From the NCBI GenBank assembly GCA_017849455.1, contig JAFIGX010000004.1, forward strand, positions 62,001 through 126,000: a stretch of 64,000 nt of DNA. The letters run 5' to 3'. Source of the stretch: Pseudobacter sp. Its GTDB lineage: Bacteria > Bacteroidota > Bacteroidia > Chitinophagales > Chitinophagaceae. Below the pieces are notes generated by a model that saw only the letters and a list, made by a program, of their open reading frames with translations, was not told the origin of the DNA and ran no database searches. Positions 17,801-27,991 of this stretch are shown piece after piece. Position 1 is the stretch's first letter, and every line of letters begins with the position of its first letter. Position numbers and translations under genes: made by a program.

Positions 17801-18203
17801 CCGTTTCATAATCCACTACACGGCCGCGCAAAACGCCGCCGATAGCGGCTTCCTTCTTTCGCGGAAGCTCATCACGACTTACAGCAATATTCTTGTTGTG
17901 GATGAGAAAAGATAGTCCTGCCTGCTCTTCCAGGGATTGCAGCGCCTTTCCAAGTGTAGTCTTTTGCAGACGCAGGTCTTTCAAAAGGATACTGCTCATG
18001 GCCGGTCTATCGAAAGTGAAGACATACCCGGTTTGTTGCTGCAGGGTCTCCAATACTGTAGCGGCATTCGCTTGCCGTGCCGGGTAATCCACTTTTTCAT
18101 TCAACGCCGCATACTTGTTTTGAGCAGGAGACTGGAATGAGAGAAGCAGCAGAATGATATAGAAGGACCAACGGCCCCATGACCTTTTATTCCGTATCGG
18201 CAT
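14805..18203 (-). CDS. TonB-dependent outer-membrane receptor with STN domain
   Basis: About 1132 residues from the ATG at 18203 (frame open to 18239). After the signal peptide (SFYIILLLLSFQSPAQ) comes a secretin/TonB N-terminal short domain (residues about 30-110), a CarboxypepD_reg-like domain (GVLRGRVVDYETAEPLSNST near 136), a plug domain (ISNEQITKMADRNAAEIVRR near 243 with VVRGMNARYNQTYLNG) and a 22-strand-type barrel ending in an aromatic Phe. The STN domain is what FecR proteins contact, and a FecR gene lies directly upstream, so substrate binding likely signals to the divergent sigma factor. Its substrate is unknown; no SusD partner is present. Confidence 0.92.
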   Translation of the reverse strand: MPIRNKRSWGRWSFYIILLLLSFQSPAQNKYAALNEKVDYPARQANAATVLETLQQQTGYVFTFDRPAMSSILLKDLRLQKTTLGKALQSLEEQAGLSFLIHNKNIAVSRDELPRKKEAAIGGVLRGRVVDYETAEPLSNSTLLLSGAGRTVISDEKGYYIFRDLPAGNFILLTTHVGYQQNRVDNISVNAGKEIVMDIKMQSSNGSLAEVVVTNAGGKTRTVTHTTEKQLINEIRLSNAVVSGISNEQITKMADRNAAEIVRRIPGITVTDDRFIVVRGMNARYNQTYLNGNLAPSTEIYTHAFAFDLLPSPIIDRILIFKSPTPDLVGDVTGGSVKLFTKNAKPVRHFDIGVQLAARTTTTFKEGYTYNGGNLDWIGFDDGLRSHPAKVLPEFAAAYGKEATSQQQRLEAFSPDLQIGKRRMNPDFQAFVNYFDNYRIGQAARLFNFTMINYTNESRIQAVERQSGNLYSQSFGDYGRTTGQNKIAHADQSIEKGRINIMENLLLKFNDRHSVELKNFFLNEGSKNTSVTVSAPNFLPKQDSAQLIRNKDILESFEQRLLYSGNLTGNHHLDQKRRHQLQWNLGFNYYKQNVPDQRNTRFFGQNGSLAAAGANTSSYRDAYLGMINRIFITNQEENYQASIDYSYAVRPSLLLKAGVYGLFKDRHVGRRFYQVNRAGLEGVELSGIENMAPGFRDNFGWNDPNLLLFRPEELNKVWSPAYFRADGKGLAIYDATQPTDSYVADERNNAFYLMGDRHLLHKKLNLVGGLRVEDDRQQLSAAIVQSGAFIPLLVKKPLTAWLPSLNATYTLADSMLVIRGGYGKTLNRPEFREISPFSDYDFMNDVVVTGNPSLVTAKIDNYDLRFEWYPRSHPGEMINAGVFYKKIKNPIEQVRNDQSGEVIFMPTSISYWNADEAVVYGVEAEVRKSLAFIPGRLFRNLSLIINGALIHSRASKTPVGDSSQFSFYSGFHNRPLQGQAPYVLNSGLFYENPGWGLKASVTYNISGTTIYAVSTVSTKEAHGNGVGIGGYPSSQAYIRPNLIELPRHLLDISITQRVFRSLNLKLNIQNLLDEPVRIAEDQDYNNKYKAEKSTGIARGAGGAYEGPLYKGDNLFRSFRTGRYLTISFTYAF

Positions 18204-18298
18204 GGCAGTATCACCAGCCGTTGTATCGATGAACAGCATAGAGTTTATTTCCTTTTATTTGATTTTGTAATGCTTTCCGGAGTGGTCCTCATCGAGGC

Positions 18299-19321
18299 TT
18301 ATCGCCTTACGATCTCAAAAACATTTCCGTTCTTTCTGAATGTATAATGATGTACGAATAATAACAGGTTCAGCATTTCTTCCGGTGTTTCATTTTTGAA
18401 AACGGTGGTCACACGCTGGCTGTTCAGTTCAACACCATTTCCATAAACGATAGTAAGCCGGAAACGGGTGGCGATCCTTGCGATGGCATCCGTTACCGGC
18501 ACATCGTTCAGCAGGAGATAGCCGCTTGTCCAATTATCTAGCTCTGTCAGCTTCAATGTATCTTTATTACCTGTATGGGTTATTCTATTATAGGTCAATA
18601 CCTGCCCGGCCTGCAAAAGTGCAGGAGGCATGGACACTGTATTGCTGCTGGTATCTTCAATGGCTACCCTGCCTCTCACCAGTGACACACGAATGGATCC
18701 TTCACTGATATAGGATTCAATGTTGAAAGCAGTTCCCAGTACTTTGGTTACGATATTGTTACTGTAGACAAGGAACGGATGTGCAGCATCATGCTTTACA
18801 TCGAAGAATGCTTCTCCTTCCAGCTTCACTGAACGCCGTTGCGTAAAATCGGCCGCATAGGAAACCGTGCTTCTGGGAGTAAGCCATATCCTGGAACTAT
18901 CGGGCAGCCAGGCGGCCCTGGTAGCAGCACTATTATTGCTGATCGTTTTCCAGGTGATAGACGCGATACCCTGCCTGCTATTTTTCGTAAACAGGTTATT
19001 CCTGAAAATAACCGTGCCTGCAATGACGAGTGTAGCAACACAGGCCGCAACACCGTACCATATCCGTCTTCTACGGTTTTGCATCATAACGATAGTAGCC
19101 TCACTGGTGGAAGGATAGAGCCTGGTCCGCAATTTCGCCAGCAGTTCCATGGTAACATCTTCATTCACCGGTTCAGCTATAGTTTTGGCCCAGGATGACT
19201 GTAACAATTCCTTCAACAAAGTCAAATCAGACTTTTCATTAGCGAGAAAGTCATGCAGGATCGCCAGTTCAGCAGGTGTGCAAAGCCCATCGAGATATTT
19301 TTGAAGTAATTGTTTATCCAT
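18299..19321 (-). CDS. FecR-family anti-sigma factor
   Basis: 340 residues: a cytoplasmic N-terminal domain (residues 1-85, MDKQLLQKYLDGLCTPAELA), one membrane helix (RIWYGVAACVATLVIAGTVI near 88-107), the periplasmic FecR domain (WLPDSSRIWLTPRSTVSY, LEGEAFFDVKHD, VLGTAFNIESY) and the C-terminal DUF4974 domain (GYLLLNDVPVTDAIARIATR) that interacts with the receptor STN domain. It lies about 95 bp upstream of the TonB receptor and 172 bp from the divergent sigma gene. It should hold the sigma factor inactive until the receptor signals. Confidence 0.95.
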   Translation of the reverse strand: MDKQLLQKYLDGLCTPAELAILHDFLANEKSDLTLLKELLQSSWAKTIAEPVNEDVTMELLAKLRTRLYPSTSEATIVMMQNRRRRIWYGVAACVATLVIAGTVIFRNNLFTKNSRQGIASITWKTISNNSAATRAAWLPDSSRIWLTPRSTVSYAADFTQRRSVKLEGEAFFDVKHDAAHPFLVYSNNIVTKVLGTAFNIESYISEGSIRVSLVRGRVAIEDTSSNTVSMPPALLQAGQVLTYNRITHTGNKDTLKLTELDNWTSGYLLLNDVPVTDAIARIATRFRLTIVYGNGVELNSQRVTTVFKNETPEEMLNLLLFVHHYTFRKNGNVFEIVRR

Positions 19322-19439
19322 AGTTTCCCGGTTATCTATATCACGAAGCTGAAAGCCTTTACCGCTACCCGGTTCGCAGGCTTAATATTAAGTTAACACA
19401 GCAGAGTTTATGATCTAATTGTTAATTTCACCTGCCGGC

Positions 19440-19470
19440 TTGTTAGTTCCTGCGATGGCATTCAATTTTG
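19440..19470 (+). promoter_or_regulatory. Probable promoter of the ECF sigma gene
   Basis: TTG at 19440-19442, 20 bases, then CAATTTTG at 19463-19470, one mismatch from the Bacteroidota -7 consensus. It precedes the chosen ATG at 19494 and lies within the longer possible reading frame, supporting the shorter start. Confidence 0.5.
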
Positions 19471-19493
19471 TGCATCATCCTCCCTGCACTGCT

Positions 19494-20045
19494 ATGGAAT
19501 TTTCACCCGAAATACCCGTGAAAAGGTTTGAGAATATTTTCTTTTCCACCAAGGATCGCCTTTACAACTTCGTAAAGAAACATACCAGGGGCCACGACGC
19601 CATTGAAGAGATCGTACAACAATGCTATATTAAATTATGGGAACAATTGCCTGGTTTGAAAGATGATGAGAATATGCTGCCCATGCTCAGTACTTATGCC
19701 ATCCATCTCATTATCGACGGCCTTCGAAAGGAAGCCAGGGAAGCCGTTCGGGCCCGCATTTTCTATGAACAGCAGCACCAGACCTATGATTCAACCGATG
19801 CGCTCCAACTCAAAGAAATGATGAAAGAATACCAGGAAGCAGTGGAAGCGCTTCCTCCACGGAGAAGGATGATATACCGTATGGTGCGTGAAGAAGGATT
19901 AAGTCACCAGCAGATCGCCCGGCAGTTGAACATCAGCACCAATACCATCGAAAGTCAGATCAATGAAGCCCTGCATACCCTTCGCAAAAAGTTCCCGGCC
20001 GATAAACTGGCATTGATGATGATCTGGTTAAATATCTTCCACTGA
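19494..20045 (+). CDS. ECF RNA polymerase sigma factor
   Basis: 183 residues from the ATG at 19494. Region 2 covers about residues 15-80 (FSTKDRLYNFVKKHTRGHDA, EEIVQQCYIKLWEQL) and region 4 about 118-168 (ALPPRRRMIYRMVREEGLSH, IARQLNISTNTIESQINEAL). It is divergent from the FecR and TonB receptor genes, so it most likely directs RNA polymerase to the receptor operon when FecR releases it. The frame is open 25 codons upstream, but those residues lie over the predicted promoter and do not resemble sigma N-termini. Confidence 0.93.
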   Translation: MEFSPEIPVKRFENIFFSTKDRLYNFVKKHTRGHDAIEEIVQQCYIKLWEQLPGLKDDENMLPMLSTYAIHLIIDGLRKEAREAVRARIFYEQQHQTYDSTDALQLKEMMKEYQEAVEALPPRRRMIYRMVREEGLSHQQIARQLNISTNTIESQINEALHTLRKKFPADKLALMMIWLNIFH

Positions 20046-20074
20046 TCCATGAAGTGGTTACCGCTTCCATTCAG

Positions 20075-21613
20075 CTACTTAGCCCGATCATTGCTGGTGC
20101 TTTGAATTACCTTTTCAACAAACTGCCATGCTTTCACCGGTGGCTCCCGGTGTTCTTTTTGCACGATCGCATCGAATTGTTTAAGCAGCTCCGGATATTG
20201 TGCTGCCAGGTCCACTGCTTCGTTTCGATCCGTTTTGAGATGGTAAAGTTGCCAGGGATTGGATGGGTCCCTGCGCAGGTCAGTTTTTATTGCTTTCCAA
20301 TCCCCCATGCGAATGGCGAGTTGACCCCCTTTTTCAGGATATTCGAAATAGAGATATGGATGTTTTTGCTGCTTCTTCCGCTCCCCTAACAATTCAGGGA
20401 GCAATGAAATACCATCGGTGTTTGTCAATGCCTGCCCTGTAAGTTCGGCCAGTGTTGCCATCATATCGAACTGCGCCGACACCAGCTCACTGATAGCCCC
20501 TCCTTTTATTTTGCCTGGCCAGCGGGCGATGAATGGTTCGCGGATACCTCCTTCATAGAGGTCCATCTTCAGTCCACGCAATCCGGATACGCTGTTGAAG
20601 AAATTGGTATTGACCCCACCTGCATTAAAGGTAGCGCCATTATCACTGCTGAAAAAGATGATCGTGTTCTGATCGAGGCCCAAAGTTTTTATTTTTTGCA
20701 GGATGATACCTACCTGTGCATCAAGATAACTGATCATCGCTGCATAGGTAGAGAGCGGATATTTCGTGGAGGCATAACCGTTTTGTCCATAGTATGGCTG
20801 CTCTTCGAATTTGCCCTTATACTGGTCAAGCCATTTATCCTGCACCTGGAGCGATACGTGTGGCAATGTATACGGTAAATAGAGAAAAAATGGTTGAGCT
20901 TTATGCTCATCGATAAAAGCCAATGCCTTTTCAGTCATTTTTTCCGGGGCATAGTCCTTTCCTTTGAAAGAATCGAAATCCGCATCCCTGGCGGATTGTG
21001 GGTCCAGTTTGCGGTGTACAGCAAACCAGGGTTGGCGCAAAGTATCCCAATGATCATTCTCCCATAAATGAGAAGGGTAATAATTATGCGCCTGTTTCTG
21101 ATCGAGGTAGCCGTAATAATAATCGAATCCATGTTTGAGCGGGCTTCCTTCGGTGTTGGCCATGCCTAATCCCCATTTGCCAATAAGGGCCGTTGCATAT
21201 CCTTTTTGTTTGAGCATATCGGCAATGGTGAATTGCCCGGCGGCAAGCGGCAACTGCCCTCTTTCTGCTGAATCGGCAAATCCTCCCAGTTCAAAATTGC
21301 CGCGTACATAAGAATGACCACTGTGTTTACCGGTCATCAGCATGCATCTCGATGGAGCACAGACAGGCGCACCGGAATAGTGCTGGGTAAATCGCATTCC
21401 TTCTGCGGCCATCCTGTCGAGGTTGGGCGTTTCAATCTTTTGTTGTCCATAGCAACCCAGTTCACCATAACCCAGGTCATCGGCATAGATGTAAACAATA
21501 TTGGGTAAAGCTGAAGCAGTTTTATTTTTTTGGGCGAAAGCCTGGAAACTTGTCAGCAGGAGAATGAGCGATATGCAGTAGAAATTCCATCTGCCAGAGT
21601 AGAACTGATTCAT
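20075..21613 (-). CDS. Secreted arylsulfatase-type sulfatase
   Basis: 512 residues with a signal peptide (cleavage after QAFAQ, about residue 28). Sulfatase signatures: the metal Asp pair in YIYADDLGYGELG near 45, the formylglycine site CAPSR at 85-89 followed by TGKHSGHSYVRGN, and FFSSDNGAT near 320. The Cys form is installed by formylglycine-generating enzyme. Members cleave sulfate esters from sugars or aryl compounds in the periplasm. It is convergent with the sigma gene, 29 bp apart, and not obviously part of that operon. The C-terminal half (LYHLKTDRNEAVDLAAQYPE) is the usual sulfatase sub-domain. Substrate unknown. Confidence 0.95.
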   Translation of the reverse strand: MNQFYSGRWNFYCISLILLLTSFQAFAQKNKTASALPNIVYIYADDLGYGELGCYGQQKIETPNLDRMAAEGMRFTQHYSGAPVCAPSRCMLMTGKHSGHSYVRGNFELGGFADSAERGQLPLAAGQFTIADMLKQKGYATALIGKWGLGMANTEGSPLKHGFDYYYGYLDQKQAHNYYPSHLWENDHWDTLRQPWFAVHRKLDPQSARDADFDSFKGKDYAPEKMTEKALAFIDEHKAQPFFLYLPYTLPHVSLQVQDKWLDQYKGKFEEQPYYGQNGYASTKYPLSTYAAMISYLDAQVGIILQKIKTLGLDQNTIIFFSSDNGATFNAGGVNTNFFNSVSGLRGLKMDLYEGGIREPFIARWPGKIKGGAISELVSAQFDMMATLAELTGQALTNTDGISLLPELLGERKKQQKHPYLYFEYPEKGGQLAIRMGDWKAIKTDLRRDPSNPWQLYHLKTDRNEAVDLAAQYPELLKQFDAIVQKEHREPPVKAWQFVEKVIQSTSNDRAK

Positions 21614-21737
21614 TGGACCGGTTTGATCTTTTGAAGATAGCTAAAATACTATAGTCAGAAATGTGCAAACGATTGTGCAAAAACAGATCTTCAACGGAAG
21701 CTGCGGCGGAGATCATCCGGATTTGATATCTCCTCCT

Positions 21738-22259
21738 TCAGTATTCAAGCAACATCTGGTGATTCGGATTGGAATGGGTGGCAGAGATCATAAAATCATG
21801 ACTTCCGATGATCCTGAACCTATTCTTCTCGTAGAACGCAATAGCCCGGTGATTTTCTTTCCAGGTAAAAAGCCATATCCCCTGCTGGCCGCTTCGCTTC
21901 GACAAATCGATGTTGAATGCCAGCAGATCGTATCCGAGCTTCAGGCTGTAGAATGCTTTCAGCAGGTAAAGTCGCTCGAGCCTGGTTACGTGTTCAAGGG
22001 AAATATTCGAGTGGGAGGCATCCAGGATGATCTTGGAATATCCGGCCGGCCGGCCATCATGATAAATGATATGATAAATATTTGCCTGGTCTTCGAGTTC
22101 TTCCTTCATCCTGCTATCACTGAACTTTTCCTTCACATAGTTTTCAATATCGGCTGCAGGCCCACTGTGCCCGTGCGATTCGATAAATGTTTGCCTGCCA
22201 AGTTCTGTCAGCAGGGGAACATCCTGCAAGCCTGCTTTTACAATACTGATCATATTCAA
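21738..22259 (-). CDS. GNAT-family N-acetyltransferase
   Basis: 173 residues with the GNAT order: N-terminal strand (MISIVKAGLQDVPLLTELGR), central strands around RPAGYSKIILDAS, the LERLYLLKAFYSLKLGYDLL segment that precedes the acetyl-CoA loop, and the terminal FTWKENHRAIAFYEKNRFRI motif. It should acetylate an amine using acetyl-CoA in the cytoplasm; the substrate cannot be told. It lies 13 bp downstream of the AraC regulator stop on the same strand and could be cotranscribed with it. Confidence 0.9.
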   Translation of the reverse strand: MNMISIVKAGLQDVPLLTELGRQTFIESHGHSGPAADIENYVKEKFSDSRMKEELEDQANIYHIIYHDGRPAGYSKIILDASHSNISLEHVTRLERLYLLKAFYSLKLGYDLLAFNIDLSKRSGQQGIWLFTWKENHRAIAFYEKNRFRIIGSHDFMISATHSNPNHQMLLEY

Positions 22260-22272
22260 TATTAATGATTAT

Positions 22273-23148
22273 TCATGCGCCAACCTGTACCTTATTATAG
22301 AATCGCTTCCTGTAGGTATTGGGAGTTTCGTTAGTGATCTCTTTGAAGAACCTGTTGAAGAGGGACACACTATTGAAACCGCAGTCTGCCGCAATAGACC
22401 CGATCGTGTCATTCCCATTGATCAGTAGGTTGCAGGCATGCTGGATCCTTACTTCCGTGAGCGCCTGCTTGAAAGTTTTACCGGTACTTTGCAGGAAGAA
22501 CCGACAGAAAGAGCTTTCCGTCATGGACACTGCTTTTGCCACTTCCCTGGTGCTGATATCGTTGTGGTAATGTTGTTGGATGAGAGCGTATACTTCCTGT
22601 ACGCGATGAGTATTCAACACTGAAACTGTCAGGAACTTTTTCACCTGCAGACTTTTGCGATCGGGAGATACTGCCATTTTCTGCAATACTTCCACCAGGT
22701 ACATCAACCTTTCGAAAGGTTGCAGGCCCGGCATGGCTTTCACCAGTTCTCCGATCGCATGTTTTGCCGGCCCCCCGATCACCTGGCCCGATTGTGCCTC
22801 TTCCAGTAAAGATCTTACCGGGCTGAACTCGTGATAAGATCCGCTCAATGCTTCCATCTGTTTTCCACTGAACTGGATCACATACTCTTCATAGTTCTCG
22901 GATTCAAAACCGAAGTTGAAAGTATTGTGCGGAATATTAGGTCCTAATAAGATCAGCTCTCCATCTTCAAACCGGCTGATATGGTTGCCCACAAAGCGCT
23001 TCCCGTTACCGCGCGGCACGTAAACGATCTCGAATTCAGGATGAAAATGCCAGAAATCCTTACTGCAGAATTCCGGGAATTTATAATGTACCATATAAAA
23101 AGAATAGCCAGATAATGGTACTATCTTCTCAAATGCCGCCTTTTTCAT
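22273..23148 (-). CDS. AraC-family regulator with cupin sensor domain
   Basis: 291 residues. A cupin-like N-terminal domain (FWHFHPEFEIVYVPRGNGKR, then GELILLGPNIPHNTF) spans about residues 30-110, and two helix-turn-helix motifs occupy the last 100 residues (STREVAKAVSMTESSFCRFF and IGSIAADCGFNSVSLFNRFF). This arrangement is typical of sugar-responsive regulators. It is divergent from an MFS transporter, which is its likely target, and its own perfect promoter lies in the 62-bp gap. The inducer is presumably the transported compound. Confidence 0.93.
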   Translation of the reverse strand: MKKAAFEKIVPLSGYSFYMVHYKFPEFCSKDFWHFHPEFEIVYVPRGNGKRFVGNHISRFEDGELILLGPNIPHNTFNFGFESENYEEYVIQFSGKQMEALSGSYHEFSPVRSLLEEAQSGQVIGGPAKHAIGELVKAMPGLQPFERLMYLVEVLQKMAVSPDRKSLQVKKFLTVSVLNTHRVQEVYALIQQHYHNDISTREVAKAVSMTESSFCRFFLQSTGKTFKQALTEVRIQHACNLLINGNDTIGSIAADCGFNSVSLFNRFFKEITNETPNTYRKRFYNKVQVGA

Positions 23149-23164
23149 ACACTCGATTGTCGGG

Positions 23165-23195
23165 CAAAATTAAGAATAATGATAATCCAGTGCAA
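23165..23195 (-). promoter_or_regulatory. Consensus promoter of the cupin-AraC gene
   Basis: On the minus strand TTG (23195-23193) is followed by 20 bases and TAATTTTG (23172-23165), an exact match to the Bacteroidota vegetative promoter. The start codon at 23148 lies 16 bases downstream. It sits in the short gap to the divergent MFS gene, so both genes share control DNA. Confidence 0.7.
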
Positions 23196-23210
23196 GAATG
23201 GGAAAAACCA

Positions 23211-24464
23211 ATGAAAGATAAAAAGCGGGCGCAGCAGCAATTTTGTAAAAACAATTGCGTGAAAGACCCATTCATCAATACCCCGGCCATTGCGATCACA
23301 GACAGAAAGATCATCCTCTCCAAACGGATAGCGATCGGTATTTTTTTCTTTGTGAACGGCTTTCTCTATGCCAACTGGACGGCCCGTCTGCCTGAGCTCA
23401 AAGCATTTTATGATATCTCGAACGGCACATTAGGTACACTCTTATTTACTACTGCAGCAGGCGCCCTGGTATCGATGCCCATCGCAGGCTGGATCACTGG
23501 TAAATACAACAATGAAATGCTGACCGTGCTGGCAGGGATACTGTTTTGCAGTGTGATACCATTGATCCCCTTATCCAATGATCTCTGGGTGGCTCGCTCC
23601 TGTTTTTTCGCCACCGGTTTTTTCTCCGGCGCCATGGACGTAACCATGAACGGGCAGGCAGTGTTGGTGGAAAGGGAATGGAAGAAGCCCATCATGTCGT
23701 CTTTCCATGCACTGTTCAGTATTGGCATGGCCATTGGCGCAGGCGTTTCGGCGCTGTTCTCCAGGTTCCATATCATATTGCCAGCACATTTCCTGGTGGT
23801 GTCACTGGCAGCGATAGCGGCCATCCTCTCCTGCGCACGCATTATTATCCGTGACCCGGTCGCCCTACCCTTATCCATAACCGACAAAAACAGCGGAACA
23901 TTCCGCTTACCGGCACTGGCCATCCTTCCTCTCGGCATCATTGCTTTTTGCGGTATGACCGGAGAAGGTGCTATGGCCGATTGGAGCGCCATCTACATGC
24001 ACACGGTAGTGGGCAGCACCGAATCTTTCAGCGCGCTGGCCTTCGGGGTCTTCGGCGCAGCCATGACGATCGGCCGTATTTTTGGAGATCGCCTTACTGC
24101 TGCACTCGGGAAAAATACATTATTGCTGCTGGATGTGGCGGTGGCTATTACCGGGCTCTCACTCTCCTTATTATTCCCTTATGCATGGGTGAGCATGATC
24201 GGGTTCTTTATGGTAGGTATCGGGCTGGCCACTATCGTACCGATCATCTATTCCACAGCCGGAAACACGCCAGGAGTAAGCCCTTCAGCGGGAATTGCCA
24301 TGGCCAGTACCATCGGCTATATGGGATTTTTCGTAGGCCCCCCGATGATCGGGCACCTCGCAGACATTTTCGGGTTAAGGACCGGGTTGGCTTATGTGGT
24401 AGGATTATTCATTGTAATGGGTGTGCTGATCATTTATACCGGGAAAAAACAACAGCGGTCTTAA
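23211..24464 (+). CDS. MFS transporter
   Basis: About 417 residues from the ATG at 23211, with twelve hydrophobic segments. The N-terminal half reads GIFFFVNGFLYANWTARLPE near residue 45 (helix 1), TGFFSGAMDVTMNGQAVLVE near 140 (helix 5), and later GEGAMADWSAIYM and IGYMGFFVGPPMIGHLAD. These features match the MFS group related to YbjJ and fucose-permease-like proteins. It moves a small solute across the inner membrane. Divergence from a cupin-AraC regulator suggests substrate-induced expression. A frame open back to 23115 would run over the AraC start and is not preferred. Confidence 0.9.
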   Translation: MKDKKRAQQQFCKNNCVKDPFINTPAIAITDRKIILSKRIAIGIFFFVNGFLYANWTARLPELKAFYDISNGTLGTLLFTTAAGALVSMPIAGWITGKYNNEMLTVLAGILFCSVIPLIPLSNDLWVARSCFFATGFFSGAMDVTMNGQAVLVEREWKKPIMSSFHALFSIGMAIGAGVSALFSRFHIILPAHFLVVSLAAIAAILSCARIIIRDPVALPLSITDKNSGTFRLPALAILPLGIIAFCGMTGEGAMADWSAIYMHTVVGSTESFSALAFGVFGAAMTIGRIFGDRLTAALGKNTLLLLDVAVAITGLSLSLLFPYAWVSMIGFFMVGIGLATIVPIIYSTAGNTPGVSPSAGIAMASTIGYMGFFVGPPMIGHLADIFGLRTGLAYVVGLFIVMGVLIIYTGKKQQRS

Positions 24465-24474
24465 ATAGGAAATA

Positions 24475-24513
24475 AAGTGCCCCCCAAAAGTGTCTAACTT
24501 TTGGGGGGCACTT
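24475..24513. terminator. Perfect 16-bp hairpin after the MFS gene
   Basis: AAGTGCCCCCCAAAAG (24475-24490) and its exact reverse complement (24498-24513) flank a 7-base loop TGTCTAA. It begins 10 bp after the MFS stop and is A-flanked and T-flanked, so it can act in both directions; the methyltransferase remnant converges on it. Confidence 0.75.
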
Positions 24514-24597
24514 CATTGAAGCATCTTCTTTTGGTTGCTGGTTTTTGAGTGGGAGTAGCTGCAAAGTCACCGGTAATGTAATCTGATCTACAGTCTC

Positions 24598-25223
24598 TCA
24601 GATATGAAAAGAAAGCATCTCCACCACCCCCTCTCCCCGTTGTTGAAATATGGTAGCCTTTCCATTTATCCTTTCTTCGATCTCGCTTAACGATCGGACC
24701 TGGTGGACCTGCCTCTCCAGTGAATTGACCAATTCCACCATTGTTCCTCCACTGTTCATATTTATCCTTTGCTGTACAAACGATGACATGATCTGTAGCA
24801 TTTGTTGGTGGTATCTGATAAAACCCGCCGGTACTTCCTCTTCTGCCAGCGAATAATCAAGTATGATGAGGTTACGCTTGTTATTGGTTTTGAATTGTTG
24901 CATAAGCGTCACGAACGCTGTATTGGAGATGTAGTGAATAATCCCTTCAAAAACAATAATGGCAGGGCGCTCCGGATCATAACCTGCCAGTCGTTTTGGA
25001 GCGCCACCTGTTCAGCTATCGAATCACGCACGAATTGTTTTCTTAGGGTAATTATTTCTTCCACATACGGGAATGCATTGTTCAGTTTATCCATAACTTC
25101 TTTCACTTCCTCGAAATCGATCCTTGAAAGGTATGCCTGTTCAACAGGAGACCCATATAGTTTTCCGGCATAAGCCAGCACAAGCAGAGAGGCAGGGGCA
25201 ATTCTAAGTTTTTGGACAGTCAT
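24598..25223 (-). pseudogene. Broken SAM-dependent methyltransferase (LCM/PPM family)
   Basis: Two adjacent frames read as the two ends of one leucine-carboxyl-methyltransferase-like protein. The first (from ATG 25223) opens MTVQKLRIAPASLLVLAYAG and runs to QNDWQVMI, where the family enters its SAM-binding motif. The next residues in another frame, DPERPAIIVFEGIIHYISN, correspond to the family's late 'EG-YY' region, and continue as FVTLMQQFKTNN through to FSHI-like ends at 24598. The SAM-binding core between these two parts is missing and the frame shifts at about 24980. I read this as an internal deletion plus frame loss. Treating the halves as two genes is less likely. Confidence 0.65.
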
Positions 25224-25395
25224 AAGACAGGTTTGATTGTTGAACAATAACAATTCACTATAAGAGAACAACTGTATTGTAACAGGTTTTTGAAATCAAT
25301 TATCTGTGCAGAGGGAGATGAAGAGGGAAGTTGCGCTACAAAAATAATCATATTTCAGTTTGCATCCTGCATACCAGTAACCAGGCGATATATTA

Positions 25396-25431
25396 ATAGA
25401 TTTTATCTATTGAAATATAGAATTAATCGAT
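25396..25431. promoter_or_regulatory. OxyR-like tandem site upstream of katG
   Basis: ATAGATTTTATCTAT at 25396-25410 matches the OxyR half-site consensus ATAGntnnnanCTAT exactly. A second copy, ATAGAATTAATCGAT at 25417-25431, has two mismatches. The spacer is 6 bases instead of the classical 7. The pair lies 90-125 bp before the katG ATG. The remaining DNA between the methyltransferase remnant and katG is AT-rich without other clear signals. Confidence 0.55.
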
Positions 25432-25511
25432 GGTGATTATTTCTTCACATATCATAATTTTACAATCCCGCACAAGTATCAGGTACAAGCAAGTGTTCAT
25501 TCAATAATTAA

Positions 25512-27797
<2,286 letters not shown>

Positions 27798-27826
27798 TAG
27801 TAAGCTTTTGCGAATGATGATACATA

Positions 27827-27850
27827 GCCTCCGGTGACGGAGGCTTTTTT
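27827..27850 (+). terminator. Rho-independent terminator of katG
   Basis: GCCTCCG, loop GTGA, CGGAGGC, then six T, beginning 30 bp after the katG stop. Confidence 0.85.
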
Positions 27851-27934
27851 ACGTAGTTTCGGCGATACCCGATCGCGCAATTTTTTATTGTAAATAAATC
27901 TAATTTATTGCTTAAAAACATTGCAGTTTTGATA

Positions 27935-27978
27935 TTAAATGCCAATTTTGCGATTATTTACACATTTTTGGCATTTAA
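27935..27978. promoter_or_regulatory. Inverted repeat upstream of the AAA ATPase gene
   Basis: TTAAATGCCA (27935-27944) and TGGCATTTAA (27969-27978) are perfect reverse complements separated by 24 bases, the last ending 13 bp before the ATG. The spacing suits two half-sites around a promoter or a regulator dimer. Which protein binds is unknown. Confidence 0.4.
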
Positions 27979-27991
27979 ATAGGGCGGATAC

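Noticed and set aside
24909..25271. Separate small gene opposite katG's upstream region
   Set aside because: Its end continues in another frame with the second half of a methyltransferase, so it is better read as part of a broken gene.
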